From assembly GCA_963753955.1 (NCBI GenBank), contig CAVWEM010000009.1, positions 1 to 64,000 on the forward strand: a stretch of DNA of 64,000 nt. Direction: 5' to 3'. Position 1 is the stretch's first letter. Each line of letters starts with the position of its first letter. The notes under the pieces were generated by a model. It worked only from the letters and a program-made list of their open reading frames with translations, did no database searches and was not told where the DNA came from. Origin of the DNA: Methylumidiphilus sp963753955 (GTDB taxonomy: Bacteria > Pseudomonadota > Gammaproteobacteria > Methylococcales > Methylococcaceae). Below are positions 30,548-39,275 of the stretch, piece by piece. Position numbers and translations under genes: made by a program.

Positions 30548-30601
30548 AAATCTCGTAGGTTTCTCTTAAAAAAGTCGTAACTATGTCGTAAATACCTCGT
30601 A
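30542..30601 (+). repeat. Iteron array: TCGTA every 11 bp
   Basis: TCGTA occurs at 30542, 30553, 30575, 30586 and 30597, and a one-mismatch TCTTA at 30564, so six repeats in register at exactly 11-bp spacing, close to one helical turn. The array overlaps the stop of the preceding gene and lies upstream of the HTH gene at 30680. Candidate cooperative protein-binding array: origin iterons or an operator. Confidence 0.75.
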
Positions 30602-30643
30602 ATCCTTTGAGTTCAAAGGCTATTTGCCGGGGATTCCCCTACC

Positions 30644-30676
30644 ATAACCTCACTATCAACGCGATAACGAGGTTAT
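30644..30676. promoter_or_regulatory. Inverted repeat before the HTH gene, operator candidate
   Basis: ATAACCTC (30644-30651) and GAGGTTAT (30669-30676) form perfect 8-bp arms ending 3 bases before the ATG at 30680. A dimeric regulator bound here would block translation start or transcription of the excisionase-like gene. Confidence 0.45.
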
Positions 30677-30679
30677 CCC

Positions 30680-30925
30680 ATGTCCAATCAAACCAATCCC
30701 CCGCGTGATCCGATAAACCTGGACGCGCTTCCTGACTCGTATTTGCTTGACGACAAAGAAGCCGCCGAAGTTCTCGGCGTATCAAAGGGAACTTTGTCAG
30801 TTTGGCGTTCGGTGGGTAGATATTCTTTAAAATATTCCAAAATTGGACGGCTCGTTAGGTATCGGGTGGCCGATCTTCGCGCCTTCATCGAAGCCCGCTC
30901 CAAGACCCACACCGGGCAGGCATAA
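30680..30925 (+). CDS. Excisionase/MerR-type HTH protein
   Basis: 81 residues with a helix-turn-helix of the HTH_17 type (YLLDDKEAAEVLGVSKGTLSVWRS, then KIGRLVRYRVADLRAFIEA). Such small proteins act as recombination directionality factors or regulators in mobile elements. It follows the 11-bp iterons and the inverted repeat, and is followed after 4 bases by the TOPRIM gene. Confidence 0.8.
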   Translation: MSNQTNPPRDPINLDALPDSYLLDDKEAAEVLGVSKGTLSVWRSVGRYSLKYSKIGRLVRYRVADLRAFIEARSKTHTGQA

Positions 30926-30929
30926 AGCC

Positions 30930-31838
30930 ATGGGCGCAACCCGGATACGAAGAACCCATGCGCAGATGGACGCATGGCGCGAAAGCCTTATTTCCATAAC
31001 CCGCGAGATAAAACCGGCAACGGTACGCCAAGTGTATTACCAGTGCGTTGTTCGTGGGCTGGTTGGTAAAACCGAGGGGGTATACAAGCAAGTTGCGCAA
31101 ACACTGGCCGACTTGAGGAAAAGCGGCATGATGCCGTATAACTGGTTGGCCGATGCCACCCGCTGGCATAGAAAACCCCGGTCTTTTGATTCGTTGGCAG
31201 ATGCGATTGAAAATTGCGCGGCATTTTACCGCCGGGACGCACTTAGCCGATCTGATAGGTACATTGAAGTCTGGCTTGAGAAGGATGCCTTATCCGGCGT
31301 GGTTTATGGTTCCACAAAAAACTTCGACGTGCCTCTGATGGTGGCGCGGGGATTTGCGAGCCTGTCTTTTCTGTTTGGCGCAGCGGAAACCATCAAGGAC
31401 GAACCGAGGCCGACCACCGTTTACCACCTTGGCGATTATGACCCAAGCGGACAACAGGCCGCACGGTCAACACGCGATAGCCTCTATGAGTTGTCGGGCA
31501 GGGATGACCTTGAGTTTGTCCAGTTGGCGGTATTGCCTAGCCAGATCATTGAATGGAATCTGCCCACCCGGCCCACCAAGCGCGACAAAAACACCCATGC
31601 GAAAAACTTTGTGGGTGACTCCGTGGAACTTGACGCCATCCACCCGGACACCCTCCGAAAACTTGTGGCCGATGCCATCCACCGGCACATACCGCAAGGC
31701 GAACTACAAGCCTTGCGGGCTGCGGAAGAATCGGAACGGAAAGCCTTGGCGATGTTTGGGCGGCAGATTTCACGTTACGAAGACAGTGACACCGCTGGAA
31801 TACTTCAGGAATTCGCCGAAAACTTGGCGGCGGACTAA
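30930..31838 (+). CDS. TOPRIM-domain protein (topoisomerase VI-A/Spo11-like fold)
   Basis: 302 residues from the ATG at 30930. The N-terminal half is helical and basic (IKPATVRQVYYQCVVRGLVGKTEGVYKQV), matching the winged-helix part of TopoVI-A-like proteins of phages and islands. A TOPRIM core follows: the Glu in YIEVWLEKDAL, then the acidic motif YHLGDYDPSGQQAA. No gyrase-type Tyr partner subunit is nearby. Family members with this layout are common in phage-like replication regions and are mostly uncharacterised. It may cut, prime or bind DNA during element replication. Confidence 0.75.
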   Translation: MGATRIRRTHAQMDAWRESLISITREIKPATVRQVYYQCVVRGLVGKTEGVYKQVAQTLADLRKSGMMPYNWLADATRWHRKPRSFDSLADAIENCAAFYRRDALSRSDRYIEVWLEKDALSGVVYGSTKNFDVPLMVARGFASLSFLFGAAETIKDEPRPTTVYHLGDYDPSGQQAARSTRDSLYELSGRDDLEFVQLAVLPSQIIEWNLPTRPTKRDKNTHAKNFVGDSVELDAIHPDTLRKLVADAIHRHIPQGELQALRAAEESERKALAMFGRQISRYEDSDTAGILQEFAENLAAD

Positions 31839-31858
31839 ATTTAAAGGTCTAGTCCGAT

Positions 31859-32263
31859 ATGTCCAGAAATCGCGCAAAACTCACCGGCAAGGGGATGGGC
31901 GGACGGTTTTATGCCGTGCCTGCATCCGTCTACGACTCGGACGCCTACAAATCCCTAAGCGGAATAGCGTTCAAGCTATGGCACGACTTGATGACCCAAT
32001 ACAACGGCTTGAACAACGGCAAAATTTGCGCAGTCATGAGCCAATTACAAGCTCGTGGATGGGCGGAAAGCACTATGCACAAGGCGTTGAAAGAGTTGAT
32101 CGAAAAAGGCTTTTTGGTGCGCAACTACCAAGGCGGGATTGGCCCGGCTGGCGGGAAACCTAGCCGCTACAGGTTCACCCATCGAGAGGCGGAAGCGCCG
32201 GAATTCGACTGTCCGAAGACCGGGCCGACCAATGAATTCCTTAAGTGGAACCCGTCCAAATAA
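31859..32263 (+). CDS. Winged-helix protein, possible replication protein of the island
   Basis: 134 residues. The sequence VYDSDAYKSLSGIAFKLWHDLMTQYNGLNNGKICAVMSQL followed by STMHKALKELIEKGFLV is a winged-helix layout of the kind seen in small phage/plasmid replication or control proteins. It starts 20 bases after the TOPRIM gene. The hairpin-repeat cluster starts right after its stop, so it may bind there. Confidence 0.65.
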   Translation: MSRNRAKLTGKGMGGRFYAVPASVYDSDAYKSLSGIAFKLWHDLMTQYNGLNNGKICAVMSQLQARGWAESTMHKALKELIEKGFLVRNYQGGIGPAGGKPSRYRFTHREAEAPEFDCPKTGPTNEFLKWNPSK

Positions 32264-32273
32264 AAAAACACTA

Positions 32274-32467
32274 CTCCACCACATAAAGCTATAAGCTCCA
32301 TGTGGTGGAGCCTATCACTCTACGTGGTGGAGCCTAGGGCGTTTTAGGCTCCACGTGGTGGAGTTTGGAAAAACGCTGAAAAATCGTCGTAGCCCACGGC
32401 TGGCAAGGCTTCCAGCGGATTTTGGCGGTTTTTCCAAAAATTGGCCCTAGGCTCCACGTGGTGGAGA
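32274..32467. repeat. Five CTCCAC(GTG)GTGGAG hairpin repeats
   Basis: Near-identical copies are at 32274-32283 (opposite strand, partial), 32295-32312, 32321-32335, 32346-32363 and 32449-32467. The full form AGGCTCCACGTGGTGGAG has 6-bp arms around a GTG loop. The 335-base gap between the winged-helix gene and the next small gene is mainly this cluster. Possible replication origin, transfer origin or RNA-level control site. Confidence 0.7.
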
Positions 32468-32598
32468 CCTTGTATATATACCATGGGCAGGGATGCCAAA
32501 TGGTCTTGAGGGGAGCATGGAAAGCGGGGCGGGCGGGGCGTTAGGTATGGACACCACACACCTGAGGGATGCCCGAACCTGGCCCGTAACGGCGTCGA

Positions 32599-32799
32599 GT
32601 GCTGTTTGGCATATGGGGGCAAGGGGGTATAAGTCAGTCCGAGGCGGAAAAGCGGCTGGAATTCGCTTGTGCGGCCTTTGTGGAGGCTTGCAAGCGGCGT
32701 CCATTGGAGGAATGGCCTTCCAGCTATCGAGGCGAATGGCTGGCCACCATCGGCGGGAGGGCGGCTGCGGATGTCATCGCCGAGGCTTTGGGGGAGTGA
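32599..32799 (+). CDS. Small hypothetical island protein (66 aa)
   Basis: GTG start; helical, with SQSEAEKRLEFACAAFVEACKRRPLEEWPS and a clean Ala-rich ending. Plausible coding character but no family recognised. An overlapping longer frame (32493-32885) looks like spurious GC-rich reading. Confidence 0.4.
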   Translation: MLFGIWGQGGISQSEAEKRLEFACAAFVEACKRRPLEEWPSSYRGEWLATIGGRAAADVIAEALGE

Positions 32800-32919
32800 A
32801 CGGCGGCAGGGGAATGAAAGCAGGAAAAAACTGGTACAAAATGCCATCGAATCGGGCAAAAAGCGCGATGACATTAAATTTTTGAGCCGTTTAATCGGCA
32901 GTAAAACGGAGGAGCGAAC

Positions 32920-33342
32920 ATGGGCGAGAACGTGACAGACATCCGCGACAAAGGCCGCTTTGTCGCTGGCAACAAAGGCGGGCCTGGCCGTCCACCAAGG
33001 AAAACCGAGTATGAATACTTGGCCGTCATCATGGCCGAGTGCGACCTGGACACCTGGCGCGGCGTGGTGAAGGGGGCAGTGGAAGCGGCGAGGAATGGCG
33101 ACCACAAAGCCCGCGAATGGTTGGCGGGTTATTTGGTCGGCACACCGAGCACCAAGGCCACCACGCCGATTAACATCGTTGTCCAGCAGTTGAACGGCGA
33201 CGATCCGGTTGTCAGCCGCCTTGCCGCCCCGGAAATTGACAAGTTGTCGCCGCTACAGATTGATTTTGGCGGGGCGACGCCTGCGCAGTGCGCGGCGATC
33301 TATGCCAAAGTGCGGGAGCGGCTGGATTCGTTGGAAACTTGA
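32920..33342 (+). CDS. DUF5681-like phage protein
   Basis: 140 residues beginning with KGRFVAGNKGGPGRPPRKTE, the basic opening of DUF5681 proteins that accompany phage packaging or replication genes. The middle is helical (CDLDTWRGVVKGAVEAARNGDHKAREWLAGYLVG). Good AGGAG ribosome site ahead of the ATG. No terminase or capsid gene is nearby, so it is an isolated relic or an element-specific gene. Confidence 0.65.
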   Translation: MGENVTDIRDKGRFVAGNKGGPGRPPRKTEYEYLAVIMAECDLDTWRGVVKGAVEAARNGDHKAREWLAGYLVGTPSTKATTPINIVVQQLNGDDPVVSRLAAPEIDKLSPLQIDFGGATPAQCAAIYAKVRERLDSLET

Positions 33343-33415
33343 GGGGGCGCACCCACGCGCACGGGGGCGATCTTACCGATTATAAAAACAGGCTGTTTCG
33401 TAGCTTGGCCTAATA

Positions 33416-36400
33416 TCACCCCACCACCGCCTCCGTAAGCGTTTCCGCCTGCCTGATAACCAACTCGACCGCCGCCGCTTGCTTGTCGGGCGGGTATTTG
33501 TATTTCCGCAAGATGTTTTTAACCAGTATGCGCAGCTTCGCCCTTACCGCTTCCCGCCGGTTCCAGTCAATCGAAGCATTCTTCCGTATCGCGTCGGCAA
33601 GCTCTTGCGCTATGTGCTTGAGGACTTCATCCCCCAGCTCGCGCATCGAGGCTTCGTTGACTTCCAAGGCATCGTAAAAGGCGAGTTCGTCATCATTGAG
33701 TTTAAGGGCTTCCCCCCGCTTCAACGCCCCGTTGAGTTCCTTGGCCAGGGCGATCAATTCCTCGATGACTTGGGCGGTTTCCACGCCCCGGTTGCGGTAG
33801 CGGTTCAATGCCCTGTCCAGCAGTTCGGAATATTTCTTGAGTTGCACAATATTCGCGGCAAAGCGGCTTTTTACCTCCCCGTCAATCAGCCGTTGCAAGA
33901 GTTCGACCGCCAAATTCCGCTGTTTAATTTTCCGCACATCCGCGAGGAATTCATCGGTCAGAATGCCAATGTCCGGCTTGTCCAAGCCCGCCAGGGCGAA
34001 AATATCCACCACGCCCGAAGCTTGCAAGTGTTGCGAAAGCAGTTGCCTCACGATGGCATCCTTGCTGCGGCCATCCTTCTTTTTGTCCGCCCCTTCCTGC
34101 TTGCCCAAAACGGCCTTGACGGCTTGCAGGAAGGCGATTTCTTCCCGCAAGGGTTCGGCTTCTTCGTGGGTTCGGCACAGCGCATAGGCTTGGCTTACGG
34201 CCAGCACGGCATCGGCAAACCGTTTCTTCCCTTCCTTGCCGTCATCGGTCAAGGGCAGCCCAAGGACATGTTCCGCCGCCCCGCCAATCGCCGCGAGGGC
34301 GTTTTGTTTGACCAGCCCGGTATCGAAGCCCGCAAGCAGCGAGCGGGCAACATCCAAGTACATGAGGAGTGCCGCGAAAGCCTCCTCAATATCCACCGCC
34401 GGTTTGCCCCGCCCGCCGCCGCCGGCATATTGGGCAATGGCGTTTTTGAGTTCTGCGGCAATGCCGATATAGTCCACCACCAGCCCGCCCGGCTTGTCCT
34501 TGAAAACCCGGTTCACGCGGGCGATGGCCTGCATGAGGTTATGCGCCCGCATGGGCTTGTCCACATACAGGGTATGCAGGCAAGGCACATCAAAACCCGT
34601 GAGCCACATATCCCGCACAATCACCAGCATGAGCGGATCGTCGGGGTTCTTGAACCGCTTCTCCAAGTCCTTGCGGATTTCTTTGGAATAGATATGCGCT
34701 TGCAAATGCTGGGCATCGGTGGCCGAACCGGTCATCACCACCTTGATAGCCCCTTGCTTGGGATCTTCGTTATGCCAATCGGGGCGAATCTTCACGATTG
34801 CATCATACAGCCTGACGCACACTTCCCGGCTCATGCCGACAATCAAGCCCTTGCCCGCCAAGGTTTCCGTGCGGGCTGCAAAATGCGTGACTAAATCGTC
34901 GGCAATCTTGGCGATGCGCGGTTCCGCGCCGACGATCCTTTCCAGTTCCGCCCAGCGGCGGCGCATGTCCGCCGAAGTCTTGTCCGCCTCGTCTTCGGTC
35001 AGTTCGTCAATCGCGGCATCCAGTTTCGGCCTGGCTTCCGCCGGAAGGTCGAGGCGGGCAACCCGTGATTCGTAATAAGTCGGAACCACCACCCCGTCTT
35101 CTTCCGCCTGCCGCATATCGTAGACATGCACATAATCCCCGAACACCTGCCGCGTGTCGCGGTCGGCTTGTTCAATCGGGGTTCCGGTAAAGGCAATAAA
35201 TGTCGCATTGGGCAGGGCATCGTGCAAATGCCGGGCATAGCCATAACGGATTTCCCCGGTTTTGCGGTTCATCGTGGCATCAAGCCCGTATTGGGTGCGG
35301 TGGGCTTCGTCGCAGATAACCAAGACATTATGGCGGTCGGATAATACCGGGTGGGTTTCCTCGTCTTCGCCCGCCAAGAATTTTTGAATCGTGGTAAAGA
35401 TGATTCCGCCCGAGGGACGGCCCGCAATCGCTAGGCGCAAATCGGCGCGGGATTCCGCCTGTTGCGGGGTTTCGCCTAGCAAGGACTTGGCCGAGGCGAA
35501 ATTGCCGAACAGTTGCCCGTCCAAGTCGTTCCTGTCCGTGATGACCACAATGGTCGGGTTTTCCATTTCAGCCGCCCGCATGATCTTGGCGGCAAGGCAC
35601 ACCATGGAAATCGACTTGCCCGAGCCTTGGGTATGCCACACCACCCCGCCCTTGCCGTCGCCCGCCGTGGTCGAAGCCGCGATAATGCGTTGCACGGCCA
35701 GCCGCACCGCATGGAATTGGTGATAATTGGCAATCTTCTTGACGGTTTCCTTGCCCTCCTCAAACAGCACGAAATAGCGCAGATAATCGAGGAACACATC
35801 GGGTTCGAATAAGCCCCGGATCAAGGTTTCCAGCCCGGCGAACGCCCCGAGCGGATCAAGCGACACCCCGTCTATCGTCCGCCACTTCATAAAGCGTTCT
35901 TCGTCCGCCGTCAGCGAACCGAGGCGGGCGTCCGCGCCGTCCGACACGACACAGACCGCATTGAACGGGTACAAATCGGGAATGTCGTTCTTATAGGTTT
36001 GAATCTGTCGCCAAGCCGCCCAAATGTCGGCGTTTTCGTCGGCTAGGTTCTTGAGTTCGATATTGCCCACCGGCAAGCCATTCAGGAACACCAGCAAATC
36101 CGGTCGGCGGGTATGCTTCGCCCCTTCGATGGTGAATTGATTCACCACCGCCCAATCGTTCATAGTGGGATTGTCAAAATCGACGATACGCGCCAAAGCC
36201 CCCCGTGTTTCCGCCCCGTCGCGGACTTCCACCGGCACACCGCCGACGATAAGCCCGTGGATATGCTCATTCGCGCTGACCAAGCCGGGAATGTTCGGAT
36301 GGCCCACCCTGCGGGCGGCAATCTCCACCTGTTCGGCAGGCAAGCCCGGATTCAGCCGCGCAATGGCGGCACGAAGCCGCCCCCACAGCACCACCTCCCG

Positions 36401-36532
36401 ATAATGCGGGCGTTCCGACTGCGGCCCGTCCGGGGCAATGTCCGCGCCGTTCAACACCGAAAAGCCAAGTTCGCGGAACCAAGCGAGCGCCGACTGTTCC
36501 ACAGCGGCTTCGGTGATGAATGACGGCGGCAT
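33416..36532 (-). CDS. hsdR: Type I restriction endonuclease subunit R
   Basis: 1,038 residues. The N-terminal PD-(D/E)XK nuclease is visible as Asp145 in RRPDLLVF with Glu159 and Lys161 in NIELKN. An SF2 translocase follows: Walker A TQGSGKS near 297, Walker B CDEAHRTQ near 410, motif III FIAFTGTP. A helical C-terminal region binds the methylase core. It cuts unmodified DNA away from the recognition site. It begins 4 bases after hsdS, and no internal break is seen. Confidence 0.95.
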   Translation of the reverse strand: MPPSFITEAAVEQSALAWFRELGFSVLNGADIAPDGPQSERPHYREVVLWGRLRAAIARLNPGLPAEQVEIAARRVGHPNIPGLVSANEHIHGLIVGGVPVEVRDGAETRGALARIVDFDNPTMNDWAVVNQFTIEGAKHTRRPDLLVFLNGLPVGNIELKNLADENADIWAAWRQIQTYKNDIPDLYPFNAVCVVSDGADARLGSLTADEERFMKWRTIDGVSLDPLGAFAGLETLIRGLFEPDVFLDYLRYFVLFEEGKETVKKIANYHQFHAVRLAVQRIIAASTTAGDGKGGVVWHTQGSGKSISMVCLAAKIMRAAEMENPTIVVITDRNDLDGQLFGNFASAKSLLGETPQQAESRADLRLAIAGRPSGGIIFTTIQKFLAGEDEETHPVLSDRHNVLVICDEAHRTQYGLDATMNRKTGEIRYGYARHLHDALPNATFIAFTGTPIEQADRDTRQVFGDYVHVYDMRQAEEDGVVVPTYYESRVARLDLPAEARPKLDAAIDELTEDEADKTSADMRRRWAELERIVGAEPRIAKIADDLVTHFAARTETLAGKGLIVGMSREVCVRLYDAIVKIRPDWHNEDPKQGAIKVVMTGSATDAQHLQAHIYSKEIRKDLEKRFKNPDDPLMLVIVRDMWLTGFDVPCLHTLYVDKPMRAHNLMQAIARVNRVFKDKPGGLVVDYIGIAAELKNAIAQYAGGGGRGKPAVDIEEAFAALLMYLDVARSLLAGFDTGLVKQNALAAIGGAAEHVLGLPLTDDGKEGKKRFADAVLAVSQAYALCRTHEEAEPLREEIAFLQAVKAVLGKQEGADKKKDGRSKDAIVRQLLSQHLQASGVVDIFALAGLDKPDIGILTDEFLADVRKIKQRNLAVELLQRLIDGEVKSRFAANIVQLKKYSELLDRALNRYRNRGVETAQVIEELIALAKELNGALKRGEALKLNDDELAFYDALEVNEASMRELGDEVLKHIAQELADAIRKNASIDWNRREAVRAKLRILVKNILRKYKYPPDKQAAAVELVIRQAETLTEAVVG

Positions 36533-36536
36533 GGGG

Positions 36537-37841
36537 TTATTCCGTTAGGGATTCGGGGAGTTTGAGGGAGCCGGACATAAGGCGGGGGAGGAGCTCGTCG
36601 CGCAGGCCAGAAAGAAGCATGCTTTTTTGTTCGCAAGCAAATATTTGCTCAAGCAATGGATCAACTATTTTATTAAAACTCGCAATTATTGACTCATTAG
36701 GGCGGACGATACGAAGCCGCTTTAAGTCAGATACCGTTACATGTCCTAATCCTGTAGTCTGCTTATTTCTTGCTATCTCTGCAAAAATGGGATTCATGTG
36801 TTTCAGGGAGCAAAAAACAAAAGATCGTTCTTGGCTTTTATAGGGGGCAACACGCCAAATATGCTGATTAAGCCATGCTAAACCACGAAACCAAATAAAG
36901 GTATCAATTGACGTGTCAGGATTGCCCGACCATGAAAATAATATGTCACGGTCGTTGATTTTGTATTTTTCCGGCATAGTTACATCGGAAAATCCAGTTT
37001 GTTCGGTTATTCCATTTTTCAACTCGGCAATCTTTATAATCGGCAAGCCTTTTTTGTTTAGATTAGGCCAAAATGCCCGATAAGCTGCGCCATTGATATA
37101 ATCAGCTAAATCATAAAGTGAATTTATTTCCCACCCTTCCGGCATATCCCCAAGTTCGGAATCCACCAAACGGGACGGGAAGGGTTCCGCCGTGGCGGCA
37201 TCGCAGCTTTTTGGGGGTAGCCCTGCCATCTTCGCCCGCACAGGCTCAAAGTCCACAAACCAAGCCCGGAACAACAGCCGCGCCATTTCTTCAAGGGTTC
37301 GGTTGGTTTCGCGCAGGAGGGCAATGCGATCATCTAGTGATTGAAGTAGAAAGCCTGCGGCAATCTGCTCAGTAAGCGGAGGACAAAAAACTTCAAACTG
37401 TTCTATCTGGCTTTTACTTATGTGGGGAATTGATGTGCCGGTATGAACGCCTTGGACGTAATCGGTGAACAGCGGATTACAAATTAAGTAGCGTAAGAAT
37501 GTCTGGTCGAGTGCTTGCTTGGATCTTACCCTTGCGACTCGTTGCGCCAGAAGACATTCACCATCTGCGGCGGTGACGGATGCAAAGTTCTTTCCAACTT
37601 TAGATCCATCCATGCCGATAACTACATCACCTAGCTGCAAAAGGTATGGTTTTAGTTCTTCCGTGACGGAGTGCCAGCATTTTTCTTTTTCCGCCCAACG
37701 TAGTGAATGCTCAGTAACGTTGTCTCCTCGAACAACCCGAATACCAGCACCCTCCGGCAGATATTCATTGCCCTTGAACGGGAACCCAGTAATTACGCTG
37801 GCCACTTCTCCCAAACTCACCCTTGGCCATTTAGAACTCAT
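36537..37841 (-). CDS. hsdS: Type I specificity subunit S
   Basis: 434 residues with two target recognition domains (about 1-165, starting WPRVSLGEVASVITG, and about 225-400, DMPEGWEINSLYDLADYINGA). Each is followed by a helical spacer (QIAAGFLLQSLDDRIALLRETNRTLEEMARLLF; IVDPLLEQIFACEQKSMLLSGLRDELLPRLMSG). Determines the bipartite target of HsdM/HsdR. The second half is clearly lower in G+C, as is common for exchanged TRDs. Confidence 0.93.
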   Translation of the reverse strand: MSSKWPRVSLGEVASVITGFPFKGNEYLPEGAGIRVVRGDNVTEHSLRWAEKEKCWHSVTEELKPYLLQLGDVVIGMDGSKVGKNFASVTAADGECLLAQRVARVRSKQALDQTFLRYLICNPLFTDYVQGVHTGTSIPHISKSQIEQFEVFCPPLTEQIAAGFLLQSLDDRIALLRETNRTLEEMARLLFRAWFVDFEPVRAKMAGLPPKSCDAATAEPFPSRLVDSELGDMPEGWEINSLYDLADYINGAAYRAFWPNLNKKGLPIIKIAELKNGITEQTGFSDVTMPEKYKINDRDILFSWSGNPDTSIDTFIWFRGLAWLNQHIWRVAPYKSQERSFVFCSLKHMNPIFAEIARNKQTTGLGHVTVSDLKRLRIVRPNESIIASFNKIVDPLLEQIFACEQKSMLLSGLRDELLPRLMSGSLKLPESLTE

Positions 37842-37919
37842 ATCCTAGCCTCTAGCCGCGTAGGTTTGGTTTGCGTGGCGTAATCCGACAAACTGTCGCA
37901 CCTAACCCAACCTAGATCA

Positions 37920-38074
37920 TTATTCCCCATATCCCAAAACCTCAAGATTCTTTAAAATCACCGCATCCAAAGCCGCCCCATCGCTGATTTGCTGGCGAAG
38001 CGTGGCGGCCAATTCGCCCATCCGTTCGGCAAAGGCGAGTGCGCCATCGTCGGTTTCCGGGGTGCCGACATAGC
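37920..38074 (-). pseudogene. Orphan 3' end of a second hsdM (50 codons)
   Basis: Read on the minus strand it encodes TPETDDGALAFAERMGELAATLRQ, ISDGAALDAVILKNLEVLGYGE and a stop, matching the last residues of the intact hsdM with several substitutions. It lies just upstream of hsdS, where the real hsdM end should be. Confidence 0.85.
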
Positions 38075-38077
38075 CTG

Positions 38078-38163
38078 GTAGGGTGGGCAAACGGCTCTAT
38101 CGTTTGCCCACCAAAACCGGACACAAATCGGTGGGCAAGCAAAAAGACGCTTGCCCACCCTAC
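38078..38163. repeat. MITE-like palindrome with 13-bp inverted ends
   Basis: GTAGGGTGGGCAA at 38078-38090 and TTGCCCACCCTAC at 38151-38163, with nested copies of TTGCCCACC / GGTGGGCAA inside. It sits at the truncation point of the hsdM fragment. Confidence 0.75.
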
Positions 38164-38180
38164 TACTAGATATTTTTCAT

Positions 38181-38582
38181 TCATAAACTCTCGGCATTAA
38201 GCAAATTCACGGAATGCAGCCGCGCAAACTTTTTGTCAAACGTAAAAACCAAATGCTGGCTTTCCATGCAGCTTGCCAGTATTAGGTAATCTGAAAAATC
38301 GGCTGAATGGTTGGCAAAGTTTTCCAGTGCATCGTCAAATTGACTTGGCTGTTGAAGGACATAAACGGGTGATTTTTGCAGATGGTTTAATACGGTAATA
38401 ATTGCCGCCTTGTCAAAGCCATAGGCATTTTCCAACACCCAGACCAATTCGACTTGGACAATCTGCGGCACGAACACCTGCCCGGATCTTTTAAGCAACG
38501 ATTTGGCTAATTTCATTTGCTCGGCAGCGGTCGAATCGTCAATCAATAGCCGAATCAAAACATTCGTGTCAACCGCGATCAC
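38181..38582 (-). CDS. vapC: PIN-domain toxin VapC, between hsdS and hsdM
   Basis: 133 residues with all PIN landmarks: MIAVDTNVLIRLL, VELVWVLENAYG, DFSDYLILASC and FTFDKKFARL. A Mg-dependent RNase by family. The start overlaps the antitoxin stop by 4 bases (ATGA). Intact. Confidence 0.88.
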   Translation of the reverse strand: MIAVDTNVLIRLLIDDSTAAEQMKLAKSLLKRSGQVFVPQIVQVELVWVLENAYGFDKAAIITVLNHLQKSPVYVLQQPSQFDDALENFANHSADFSDYLILASCMESQHLVFTFDKKFARLHSVNLLNAESL

Positions 38583-38818
38583 AACTTGCCTCCGCGCTGT
38601 TTTATGGCGGTTTCGATATCGTCTAAACTAACTCCGTGCGGTGCTTTCAAAATACCGCAAGCTTGCTCTAGTTCGGCATCGGTTAAACCAACATCGCTTG
38701 GTTTTCCATCCTTGATGGCATAGCGTGATTCCAGAAAATAGATGAAATTTAACACCTCCTTTTGTAGATTTTCTGGCAACCTCTGGCATTGGTTATTGAT
38801 TTCTTGTATGTGATTCAT
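38579..38818 (-). CDS. vapB: DUF2281-like antitoxin VapB
   Basis: 79 residues. QEINNQCQRLPENLQKEVLNFIYFLESRY is the usual opening of DUF2281 antitoxins, and the C-terminus is expected to bind the PIN toxin. Coupled to the toxin by ATGA. Lower G+C than hsd genes. Confidence 0.78.
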   Translation of the reverse strand: MNHIQEINNQCQRLPENLQKEVLNFIYFLESRYAIKDGKPSDVGLTDAELEQACGILKAPHGVSLDDIETAIKQRGGKL

Positions 38819-38887
38819 GGTAGCCTCTAAAGCTTTCAGTGATAGGCTAGGTTAGTGTAGCCGCAACACGACCTACGTTAAATTTGC

Positions 38888-39145
38888 TCATGGCAGAGTA
38901 TCCAACCTCGCCAAATGCTCTTCTGGCGACTCCTGCACCGCCCGTCCGGCGGCTAAGTCTGCGCGGGTTTCAGCCAGCGCGGCTTCAAGCTCGCATTCAC
39001 GCAGATAATGGTAATGGGCCATATCCATGACCACGAATTTGTCCTTGCCGCGCACGGCGATCACCGCTTCCGGTTGATCCAGCAAGGCATTTTCAATAGC
39101 GGCAATCCCTTTGACTTTAAGATCGTTGGCACTGATAGCAGTCAT
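38888..39145 (-). CDS. Phd/YefM-like antitoxin without a toxin
   Basis: 85 residues: MTAISANDLKVKGIAAIENALLDQPEAVIAVRGKDKFVVMDMAHYHYLRE is the Phd/YefM DNA-binding fold. No RelE, Doc or similar toxin follows before vapB, so it is an orphan or the toxin has been lost. Confidence 0.75.
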   Translation of the reverse strand: MTAISANDLKVKGIAAIENALLDQPEAVIAVRGKDKFVVMDMAHYHYLRECELEAALAETRADLAAGRAVQESPEEHLARLDTLP

Positions 39146-39179
39146 GTCGGTACTCCGGGTTTCGATAGATTAAGCCGAG

Positions 39180-39271
39180 TAGGTCGGGTTAGCGTAGCGT
39201 AACCCGACAAACCAACCCGCTACGAAAAACGTCGGGTTACGGCGCAAAAAGCCGTGTCTGACCCGGCCTAC
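39180..39271. repeat. Imperfect palindromic intergenic repeat (GTAGGTCGGGTT type)
   Basis: Starts GTAGGTCGGGTTAGCG and ends GACCCGGCCTAC, with inner TAACCCGAC / GTCGGGTTA. Shorter relatives stand before vapB (38843-38878) and before hsdS (37858-37912), so the joints of this operon carry such repeats. Confidence 0.65.
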
Positions 39272-39275
39272 ATTA

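Noticed and set aside
32493..32885. 130-residue GC-rich frame before the DUF5681-like gene
   Set aside because: Gly/Met-rich without domain features; the overlapping 66-aa frame is more protein-like.
37942..38184. 80-residue reading frame between hsdS and vapC
   Set aside because: It runs out of frame through the orphan hsdM tail and the palindrome; the homologous frame is the one giving LGYGE.
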